Origin: Chloroflexota bacterium
GTDB taxonomy: Bacteria > Chloroflexota > Anaerolineae > Thermoflexales > Thermoflexaceae
Direction: 5' to 3'
NCBI GenBank assembly: GCA_030550075.1
Contig: JAUQQB010000146.1
Span: 1-7,102, forward strand
Length of the DNA stretch: 7,102 nucleotides
Shown: positions 1 through 4,752 of the stretch, one piece after another
Numbering within the stretch: the stretch's first letter is position 1
Layout of the letters: each line of letters begins with the position of its first letter
Position numbers and translations under genes: made by a program
The notes under the pieces: generated by a model
Database searches by the model: none
The model's input: the letters and a program-made list of their open reading frames with translations, nothing else
What the model was told of the DNA's origin: nothing

Positions 1-21
1 CCGCGCGCCGAAGGCGCGCGG
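1..21. repeat. Perfect GC-only hairpin at window edge
   Basis: Positions 1-9 (CCGCGCGCC) are the exact reverse complement of 13-21, leaving a GAA loop, so this is a 9-bp all-GC stem. It lies 114 bp beyond the stop codon of the minus-strand glycosyltransferase. It could be part of a terminator for that gene or for a gene entering from the left. No T-run follows on the plus strand, and the minus-strand side is cut off by the window edge, so its role cannot be decided. Confidence 0.5.
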
Positions 22-134
22 CTCGGCCCCCAAAGCCCCCACTCGGAAACCCCTATACCGTCTGGGGAAATCACTGGTCAGATGGGTAGGTAGTTACGAA
101 AAAACATCGTTATAGGGACACCCCTTTAAAACCA

Positions 135-2918
135 TCAACGCTCTGTTCCCTTCACCCGCACCGGGAGCTCCAGATGATCGCGCCCATCCGCCGCCCGAAC
201 CCGTTGCATCGTGTCCGGATCGTAGATCACGACGATCACCCGGCCCTCGCCGGAGAGAGGTTCCCGGAAGGTCACCGGGTGCGGATCCTCAATGTATTCC
301 CCATGGACCCATGAAGTGGTCGGGCTGGCGCCATCGGCGGGCGGGCGATCGTCCTGACCGACCAGCCGGCCCTCCTCGTTGAGCACCTGCACCGACACGA
401 TATACGGGCGTTCGATGGGATCCTCGTTCAGCGCCCGCCAGATCAGGCGGACGTTCAGGGAATCCCCGGGTCGGAGGATCATGCGATCCAGGGAGACCCC
501 GACCAGCTCGGCCAGGCCAGGGAAGCGCTGTCCGACAGGGATGTCGTAAGATGGGGGCTCGAACCGGCGCGGCCGCCCGGCGATCTCCACCGTCCCCAGG
601 GAGATCCTCGGCCCCTCTCCCCATCGTAACCACACCTCCGCCGACCCTGCTGTCGCCTGAGGCGATAGCCAGATCACCCGACGGTCGAGCACCGGAACCC
701 CCGGGATCCATTGGGAAACCGGATAACGGCCATATCCCGGGTCCCCGCTCTGATAGCCCAGGAAGTCCTCCCCGCGGGCGACCTCCAGGGTAAGCGGGCG
801 ATCGGGAAGACCAGGACGATCCGCCTGGAGGAGCAGCAACACCCGCAACGGCTCTCCCGGTGCCAGGGAGGAAGCTGCCACCTGGAACCCCAGGAGCCGG
901 AATCCTTCGCCGAGGGAGATGGGAGGCTCCAGCCGCGGGATCCCGGCCATCGTCCCGTAGGGGTCGGCGGTCATCCGGGGTGGATGGACCTCCACGGGGC
1001 CCAGGGTCAGGGATCGGCCGTCCGGGTTGCGAGCCTCATCCAGGATGTCCAGCCCCTTCAGGTCCGCCTCCCGATAGAGCGTCACCGTCAGCGTGTAAGG
1101 TCCGGGCGGCGCGCCCAGGGGGACCGGAACCACAAAATACGTGGTGGTCTCCTCGCCAGGGGACCAGCGGGCAGTGTAGCGGTGGAGGTCGTTCATGAGC
1201 ATCCAGTCCATGCCGCTGATCCGCTGACGCCCCGCGTCGAGGAGGGCGACGGCCGCCTTCAGGTTCTCCGAGAGCGGAGCGGGCATCCGCCATCGGAGGG
1301 CGACTGCTATCCCCTCTCCGGCCCGGGCCTCCGTTTCAGCGAACACCCCTGAGAGCCACAGGCGGTCTCCGAAGTTGATCGAAACCGGCCGCAGTGATGG
1401 CATCGCCACCGGGCGCTCCAGCTCGTAGACCCACAGTGTGTAGCCGGTGAACTCCCGGTGATCGATCAGCCGCCCGGCGAGCTCCAGCAGGAAGGGGATG
1501 AATCGTTTATCGTCCGTTACCGAGCGAAACCAGTGCAGGAGGAAGACCCGCCGTTTCCCCGCCGTGATCGCCTGGAGCTCCGCCAGGCCCTCCGCCTCCC
1601 GGCCCCGCATCTTGATCCCCTGGATCGGGGAGGGGCCGGTGTAGTATTGCTGCAGGGTGTATTCCTCGGAATCCACGACAATGGCGTCCTCGGGTGTGGT
1701 GACGGCGCTCAGGTAGCTGGCCACCCCGCGCACATCCTCCCGGAAGAAGGCGGGATCGTAATAGACGATCCATAGCCCCTGTAGCGAAGTCGCCCCGATC
1801 GCCAGGGCCAGCCCCAGGGCCAGTGCCCGGGTCGCCGGGCGACGTCCCGACCACAGAACCGCGATTAAGACGGCATCGGTGAGCAGCAGGGCGGGCGTCA
1901 ACATCAGGATGTAGCGGGGATGAACGATAGGTTTCCACCGGGTGATGCCGAACACCAGCAGGAGCGGAAGGACGAAAGCCGCCAGCCACATGGCCGGCCG
2001 GAGGGGAATGCGGTGCAGACGGCGCCTCATGAGGAGCACGGCGGAAACCAGCGCGCCGGCGAAGGCGATCCCATAGGCGGCCGAGGCGGCCACGAACCCG
2101 GGCCGCGGCGGCAGCTCTCCCGTCTTCCCCAGGACCTCCCGGATGCCGATGTTGAAGAAATGCCAGGTCAGGGAGAGGAATTCGAACAACGTGGGGAAGG
2201 TGGCCCGCTCATCGCTATGCTGCCCGGTCTGGCGGTAGGCGGGGGGCAGCCATGGCGCGTAGGCAAGGACCACCAGGGCCTGGGTCAGGGCCCAGCGGCG
2301 GAAATTCCATCGACGATCTTCGATGGGTTGACGCAGGAGCAGAAGTAAAGCAGCCAGGTTCAGGAAAACGACGGCGACCACAGAGAAATAATGGGTATAC
2401 ATCATCGCCGCTTCCGTGATCCCCAGGGCAGCCAGGATCCCCGTGGGCCAGCGGCGGGCGTCGATCAGGCGGCCCAGGAGGAAGAGAGCGAGGAGGTATT
2501 CCAGGGCGAAGAGGGTATACATCCGGGTTTCCTGGGAATAATACACGTAAGCCGGGGCGAACGTGGCCAGCGCGGCGGCTAAAAGCCCGACCGCGCGCCC
2601 CGCTCCCTCCCGGCCGACCCGGTAGAGGAGGGGGAGGATCAGGATCCCGAAGATCGTTGAGAGGAAGCGCGTGGTGAACTCATGGTATCCGGTGAACATC
2701 CCCCAGATCGAGAGCAGGATGTAGTAGAGCGGGGGATGGATGTCCACCGCCGTCATCCGGATGGCCGTGAGGATGCCGTGGCGGGCCAGATAGGTGCTGT
2801 AACCCTCATCCCACCACCAGCTCTGGACGGCGATCCGATGGAGCCGGAGGGCGAAGGCCAGCAGGATCAGCAGGGCCAGCAGGATCAGCGTTCGCTCGCT
2901 TCGAAGGATGCGCCTCAT
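135..2918 (-). CDS. GT39-type membrane glycosyltransferase with triple C-terminal beta modules
   Basis: A 927-residue integral membrane protein of the dolichyl-phosphate-mannose/ArnT-like (GT39, GT-C fold) type, which moves a sugar from a lipid-phosphate donor to an acceptor outside the membrane. Residues 1-24 form the first hydrophobic helix. The WWWDEGYS motif (34-41) carries the Asp37-Glu38 pair typical of these enzymes, DIHPPLYY (59-66) is the conserved first-loop motif, and YYSQETRMY (126-134) and HPRYI (333-337) are further family signatures. About ten hydrophobic segments end near residue 385. The remaining ~540 residues appear soluble. Residues ~400-500 resemble the usual extramembrane part. 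Residues ~515-645, ~667-780 and ~795-922 look like three diverged copies of one beta-sandwich module (PG-x-x-L-x-V near the start, then W-x-x-G). The tail makes the protein far longer than an ordinary ~500-residue GT39 enzyme. Start: ATG with AAGGAGA 12-13 bases upstream. Donor and acceptor cannot be read from the sequence; surface glycan or protein glycosylation is inferred. Confidence 0.85.
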   Translation of the reverse strand: MRRILRSERTLILLALLILLAFALRLHRIAVQSWWWDEGYSTYLARHGILTAIRMTAVDIHPPLYYILLSIWGMFTGYHEFTTRFLSTIFGILILPLLYRVGREGAGRAVGLLAAALATFAPAYVYYSQETRMYTLFALEYLLALFLLGRLIDARRWPTGILAALGITEAAMMYTHYFSVVAVVFLNLAALLLLLRQPIEDRRWNFRRWALTQALVVLAYAPWLPPAYRQTGQHSDERATFPTLFEFLSLTWHFFNIGIREVLGKTGELPPRPGFVAASAAYGIAFAGALVSAVLLMRRRLHRIPLRPAMWLAAFVLPLLLVFGITRWKPIVHPRYILMLTPALLLTDAVLIAVLWSGRRPATRALALGLALAIGATSLQGLWIVYYDPAFFREDVRGVASYLSAVTTPEDAIVVDSEEYTLQQYYTGPSPIQGIKMRGREAEGLAELQAITAGKRRVFLLHWFRSVTDDKRFIPFLLELAGRLIDHREFTGYTLWVYELERPVAMPSLRPVSINFGDRLWLSGVFAETEARAGEGIAVALRWRMPAPLSENLKAAVALLDAGRQRISGMDWMLMNDLHRYTARWSPGEETTTYFVVPVPLGAPPGPYTLTVTLYREADLKGLDILDEARNPDGRSLTLGPVEVHPPRMTADPYGTMAGIPRLEPPISLGEGFRLLGFQVAASSLAPGEPLRVLLLLQADRPGLPDRPLTLEVARGEDFLGYQSGDPGYGRYPVSQWIPGVPVLDRRVIWLSPQATAGSAEVWLRWGEGPRISLGTVEIAGRPRRFEPPSYDIPVGQRFPGLAELVGVSLDRMILRPGDSLNVRLIWRALNEDPIERPYIVSVQVLNEEGRLVGQDDRPPADGASPTTSWVHGEYIEDPHPVTFREPLSGEGRVIVVIYDPDTMQRVRAADGRDHLELPVRVKGTER

Positions 2919-2950
2919 CGGTGCGGTGGTTCTCCTTAGGGATTTCGAGA

Positions 2951-2983
2951 GCAGGTGGGGGTGCCCTGGGCGCCTCCACCTGC
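2951..2983 (+). repeat. 15-pair hairpin
   Basis: GCAGGTGG (2951-2958) pairs exactly with CCACCTGC (2976-2983). Pairing continues inward to a 3-base loop (2966-2968), giving 15 pairs in all. Two of them (2959/2975 and 2962/2972) are G-U pairs if the plus strand is transcribed, but A-C mismatches if the minus strand is. It lies 33 bp upstream of the glycosyltransferase start. Confidence 0.5.
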
Positions 2984-3011
2984 CCGCCTATACCCCCAAG
3001 CATACATTCCC

Positions 3012-3044
3012 CTTCCCTCCAGCCCGAAGGGCCGCGGGGAGGGG
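3012..3044 (+). repeat. Hairpin repeat, copy A
   Basis: CCCTCC (3015-3020) pairs with GGAGGG (3038-3043), enclosing a small GCCC-GAA-GGGC hairpin (3022-3032). The left arm CTTCCCTCC (3012-3020) and the right arm GGCCGCGGGGAGGG (3030-3043) both recur exactly, in the same order and orientation, at 6707-6715 and 6728-6741. The pair therefore looks like two copies of one dispersed hairpin element. Confidence 0.5.
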
Positions 3045-3172
3045 CCTGCTTCCTATCCAGAGAGGGTCCGGACGGCCAGTTGCCCGGTCCGCCCGGTCCC
3101 AAGTCTAAAAAATCAATAATGAGGAAGGGAGGAATTCCTGAGTAAGAGGGGCGCGATGCTCTCCCTCTCCTT

Positions 3173-3192
3173 CATAGGACGAAAGTCCTATG
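3173..3192 (+). repeat. 8-bp stem capped by GAAA
   Basis: CATAGGAC (3173-3180) is the exact reverse complement of GTCCTATG (3185-3192), with a GAAA loop between. As RNA this is a stem closed by a GNRA tetraloop; as DNA it is a symmetric operator-like site. No T-run follows, so an intrinsic terminator is unlikely. It lies just upstream of the AT-rich patch that may hold the RR1 promoter. Confidence 0.5.
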
Positions 3193-3248
3193 TGTGGCAA
3201 GCCCGTGTTTCTTTATCATAAATTCAAAATAATTGGAATCCCAGTCCT

Positions 3249-3388
3249 GCCCGGGTTTTGCAAACCGGGCGCAGGGATGACGAGGCGGGCCATGAGGCCG
3301 CTGTCCGGTCATCCCTGGTTTCTCTACCCTTCTTCCCTCGTGGGATGGCGGCGAGGAGGGTGGGCCCAGAGGGATTCCAGGGAGGTGG
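3249..3388 (+). promoter_or_regulatory. Structured leader of RR1 with possible RBS switch
   Basis: Three successive stem-loops can be drawn. P1 is GCCCGG (3249-3254) with CCGGGC (3265-3270), extended by TTT/AAA across a bulged G. P2 has perfect 10-bp arms CAGGGATGAC (3272-3281) and GTCATCCCTG (3308-3317), enclosing an upper stem GCGG-G-CC/GGCCGC (3285-3301) with an ATGA loop. P3 is ACCCT+CCTCG (3326-3330, 3336-3340) with CGAGG+AGGGT (3352-3361). TCCCTGG (3312-3318), most of which is the 3' arm of P2, is also exactly complementary to CCAGGGA (3377-3383), which overlaps the ribosome-binding site. P2 and the RBS-masking helix therefore exclude each other. No known riboswitch class is recognised. 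Pairings are read directly; the regulatory role is inferred. Confidence 0.45.
3381..3388 (+). promoter_or_regulatory. Ribosome-binding site of RR1
   Basis: GGAGGTGG ends 7 bases before the ATG at 3396 and fixes that codon as the start. In-frame upstream candidates (TTG 3258, ATG 3345) would add a low-complexity Arg/Gly-rich extension ahead of the receiver domain and are less likely. The GGGA at its left end is part of the CCAGGGA segment that can pair with 3312-3318. Confidence 0.75.
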
Positions 3389-3395
3389 TCAATCG

Positions 3396-4082
3396 ATGGC
3401 TTCCACTTTGCTGGTGATCGATGATGATCGAGAGTTCGTCGATCTGCTCCGAAAGCGCCTGGAAGGGGCAGGCTACCAGGTCCTGGCCGCTCTGGATGGG
3501 GAGAGTGGCCTGCAGATGCTGGAAAGCCACCGACCGGATCTGGTGATCCTGGACATCATGATGCCGGGGATGGATGGCTGGGAGGTTTGCAGACGGATCC
3601 GGCAGATCTCTACCGTTCCGATTCTGATGTTGACCGCCAAGGGGATGGCAACGGATGTGGTCTATGGCCTGGAGCTGGGGGCCGACGATTATGTGACCAA
3701 GCCATTCCAGACCGATGTCCTCCTGGCCCGGATCCGGGCGCTGCTGCGCCGGGCGGGCAGCCAGGCGCTGCCGGAGCAGGGCGTTTACCGGTGTGGGGAG
3801 ATCGTGCTGGATCTGGATCAGCATACCGTAACCGTGGCGGGGCAACCGGTGCAGCTCACCCCGCTGGAGTTCCGGCTCCTGAGCGTCATGATGCGAAATC
3901 CCGGACGGCTGCTCCCTCACCGTTACCTGCTTACGCAGGTTTGGGGGCCGGAATACGCGGAGGATATCGACAACCTCAAGCTTTACATCCATTATCTCCG
4001 CCAGAAGATTGAACCAGATCCCCGGCATCCTCGATACATCCTGACGGAGTGGGGGATCGGGTATCGATTTCAGTGCGATTAG
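3396..4082 (+). CDS. OmpR/PhoB-family response regulator (RR1), canonical receiver
   Basis: A 228-residue two-component response regulator. Residues ~4-118 are the receiver: the acidic pocket is Asp9-Asp10-Asp11, the phosphoacceptor is Asp53 in the LDIMMPGMDG context, the switch residues are Thr80 and Tyr99, and the conserved lysine is Lys102 (ADDYVTKPF). All catalytic positions are intact, so normal phosphorylation by a histidine kinase is expected. Residues ~131-226 are the winged helix-turn-helix DNA-binding domain, with the family signatures LTPLEFRLL, NLKLYIHYLRQKIEPDP and a WGIGYRF ending. Length is typical of the family. The start is set by GGAGGTGG just upstream. No kinase lies in the window, so the signal is unknown. 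It is transcribed away from the glycosyltransferase and is followed by a similar regulator, RR2, whose receiver is degenerate. Its own leader is strongly structured. The target genes are inferred, not shown, to be nearby polysaccharide genes. Confidence 0.95.
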   Translation: MASTLLVIDDDREFVDLLRKRLEGAGYQVLAALDGESGLQMLESHRPDLVILDIMMPGMDGWEVCRRIRQISTVPILMLTAKGMATDVVYGLELGADDYVTKPFQTDVLLARIRALLRRAGSQALPEQGVYRCGEIVLDLDQHTVTVAGQPVQLTPLEFRLLSVMMRNPGRLLPHRYLLTQVWGPEYAEDIDNLKLYIHYLRQKIEPDPRHPRYILTEWGIGYRFQCD

Positions 4083-4151
4083 GCCTTCATCGTGCTTCTT
4101 CTGTTATTGAGCTTTGTCTTGCCAGAGCAACCGTCCGGAAGCCCACTGAGC

Positions 4152-4316
4152 GCTCCATTGAGGAAGATGGAGCCCCTCCCCAAAAGTCCGCAAATCCACC
4201 GCATGGGGTTGGGGCTCGCTCCAGCATCCATCGCTCTGGATGTTTCTTTCGCACCGCGGGACTCCGCAGGAGTTACGCGGCTGGTTTTCTCCTGGAGGTG
4301 GAGCCCTTCCACTTCT
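4152..4316 (+). other. Hairpin cluster downstream of RR1 (3' UTR or small RNA candidate)
   Basis: Visible stems are: GCTCCA (4152-4157) with TGGAGC (4168-4173); alternatively GAGCCCC (4170-4176) with GGGGCTC (4211-4217); CATCCA (4225-4230) with TGGATG (4237-4242), followed by TTTCTTTC; CCGCG (4254-4258) and ACTCC (4261-4265) with GGAGT (4269-4273) and CGCGG (4276-4280); and GTGGA (4298-4302) with TCCAC (4308-4312), followed by TTCTTCTT. The density of paired arms followed by pyrimidine-rich runs fits a structured 3' UTR with weak terminators or a non-coding RNA. No known RNA family is recognised. Confidence 0.35.
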
Positions 4317-4345
4317 TCTTGCGGGCTCCGAACAGTGTGACTCCT

Positions 4346-4392
4346 AACAGGGCTGGAAAGGCCTGCCTCGGAGGCTTTCCCAGCCCTGTTTT
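4346..4392 (+). terminator. Intrinsic terminator after RR1
   Basis: AACAGGGCTGG (4346-4356) pairs exactly with CCAGCCCTGTT (4380-4390). The stem continues with AAA/TTT (4357-4359 with 4376-4378, one bulged C) and GCCT/AGGC (4361-4364 with 4372-4375), around a 7-base loop. TTTT (4389-4392) follows the stem directly, with further pyrimidines after it. It lies 263 bp past the RR1 stop codon and is the clearest terminator in the window. The opposite strand lacks a T-run at the stem end, so it acts on plus-strand transcripts. Confidence 0.8.
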
Positions 4393-4441
4393 GATCCTCT
4401 CTTCTCAGGGCCCCAGGTGCGGCATGGATCCGTGTTTGGGC

Positions 4442-4472
4442 TGGGAGGGGCCGCCCAGGGTAGCCCCTCCCA
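4442..4472. repeat. 10-bp perfect inverted repeat
   Basis: TGGGAGGGGC (4442-4451) is the exact reverse complement of GCCCCTCCCA (4463-4472), with an 11-base spacer. GGG (4438-4440) and CCC (4473-4475) extend the stem across one bulged base. No T-run follows. The GGGAGGGG core resembles the arms of the hairpins at 3012-3044 and 6704-6747, but the rest of the element differs. Confidence 0.5.
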
Positions 4473-4504
4473 CCCTGCAATCCTCCGACGAGAAGATCAG
4501 AAAG

Positions 4505-4529
4505 TTTATCCACGGCCCAGCTGGATAAA
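4505..4529. promoter_or_regulatory. 25-bp dyad TTTATCCA-N9-TGGATAAA
   Basis: Two perfect 8-bp inverted arms separated by 9 bp give a two-fold symmetric site with half-sites about 1.6 helical turns apart, a typical layout for a dimeric DNA-binding protein. It lies about 220 bp upstream of RR2. The arms also resemble DnaA boxes (TTATCCACG on one strand, TTATCCAGC on the other), but no other origin features are present. Confidence 0.4.
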
Positions 4530-4572
4530 ACACCAGACGGATTCCCGGACAGGCCTCCCTTTCTTCTCCCTT

Positions 4573-4622
4573 CACGTTCCACGTTCAAAACAAATTCAAA
4601 CCAAAATCTTCACCTTTTCAAA
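4573..4622 (+). promoter_or_regulatory. Direct repeats with 11-bp phasing, candidate response-regulator box
   Basis: TTCAAA occurs at 4584, 4595 and 4617, so spacings are 11 and 22 bp. The last two copies share TTCAAACC exactly. Just before them, CACGTTC is repeated in tandem (4573-4579 and 4580-4586). PhoB/OmpR-type regulators bind head-to-tail on direct repeats with an 11-bp period. The site lies ~130 bp upstream of the RR2 start, where an autoregulatory box would be expected. The link to RR1 or RR2 is inferred. Confidence 0.4.
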
Positions 4623-4646
4623 CCTCTCCCTGGTAAGGTGTAAGCA
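4617..4646 (+). promoter_or_regulatory. Possible promoter of RR2
   Basis: TTCAAA (4617-4622) could serve as a -35 (4 of 6 matches to TTGACA), 18 bp from TAAGCA (4641-4646), which is preceded by TG. The -10 match is poor, which would suit a promoter needing an activator bound on the overlapping TTCAAA repeats. The predicted leader would be ~100 nt. The start site is not proven. Confidence 0.25.
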
Positions 4647-4740
4647 TGAAATCCGAGCTCCGCATCAGCAGCTTGCCTTTCCCAGCCCAGCCCCTGGCTG
4701 CTCTCGTTCGGATCGGGTGGCAGGGTCGGACAGCCGTGCA

Positions 4741-4746
4741 GGAGGA
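4741..4746 (+). promoter_or_regulatory. Ribosome-binding site of RR2
   Basis: GGAGGA is followed by 6 bases and then the ATG at 4753. It selects this start over the much longer in-frame opening that begins at GTG 4417, whose extra ~112 residues have no recognisable domain and cross the dyad and the repeats. Confidence 0.7.
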
Positions 4747-4752
4747 AGAGGG

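Larger units (their letters stand above)
2919..3395. other. Divergent intergenic region, rich in inverted repeats
   Basis: This 477-bp gap separates the minus-strand glycosyltransferase from plus-strand RR1, so it should hold promoters for both. I see no credible gene in it; an 8-codon ATG-to-TAA frame at 3119-3145 is too small to call. It contains the hairpins at 2951-2983, 3015-3043, 3173-3192, 3249-3270, 3272-3317 and 3326-3361, a 10-bp palindrome (AGGAATTCCT, 3130-3139), and two AT-rich patches (3103-3120 and 3209-3235) where promoters are most likely. TATCAT at 3214-3219 is a fair -10 match on the plus strand but has no convincing -35. No convincing minus-strand promoter was found; TATAGG (complement of 2987-2992) is only a weak -10 candidate. 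Confidence 0.6.
4083..4752 (+). other. Long intergenic region between RR1 and RR2
   Basis: These 670 bp contain no convincing gene; open frames here have unnatural composition and no good ribosome site. The first half (4150-4345) is a run of hairpins ending at an intrinsic terminator (4346-4392). The second half has a GC-rich 10-bp inverted repeat (4442-4472), the TTTATCCA dyad (4505-4529), and an AT-rich stretch (4566-4650) with phased TTCAAA repeats and a possible promoter for RR2. The separate terminator and promoter suggest that RR1 and RR2 are independent transcripts despite being adjacent and co-directional. Confidence 0.6.

Noticed and set aside
51..117. 7-bp inverted repeat CCCTATA (51-57) / TATAGGG (111-117) downstream of the glycosyltransferase
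   Set aside because: Short arms separated by 53 bp; expected by chance.
97..125. Minus-strand terminator for the glycosyltransferase: AGGG/CCCT stem followed by TTTTTT (complement of 99-104)
   Set aside because: The stem is only 4 bp and the T-run starts about nine bases after it; too weak to call.
3119..3145. An 8-codon upstream frame in the RR1 region
   Set aside because: It lacks a Shine-Dalgarno site and a meaningful peptide; chance expectation is high.
3324..4028. A 234-codon minus-strand frame antisense to RR1
   Set aside because: RR1 is a complete canonical regulator here; the antisense product has no recognisable motif.
4505..4529. A replication origin based on two DnaA-like boxes
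   Set aside because: Only two imperfect boxes; no cluster of boxes, AT-rich unwinding element, or dnaA/dnaN/parA genes nearby. Recorded as a dyad instead.
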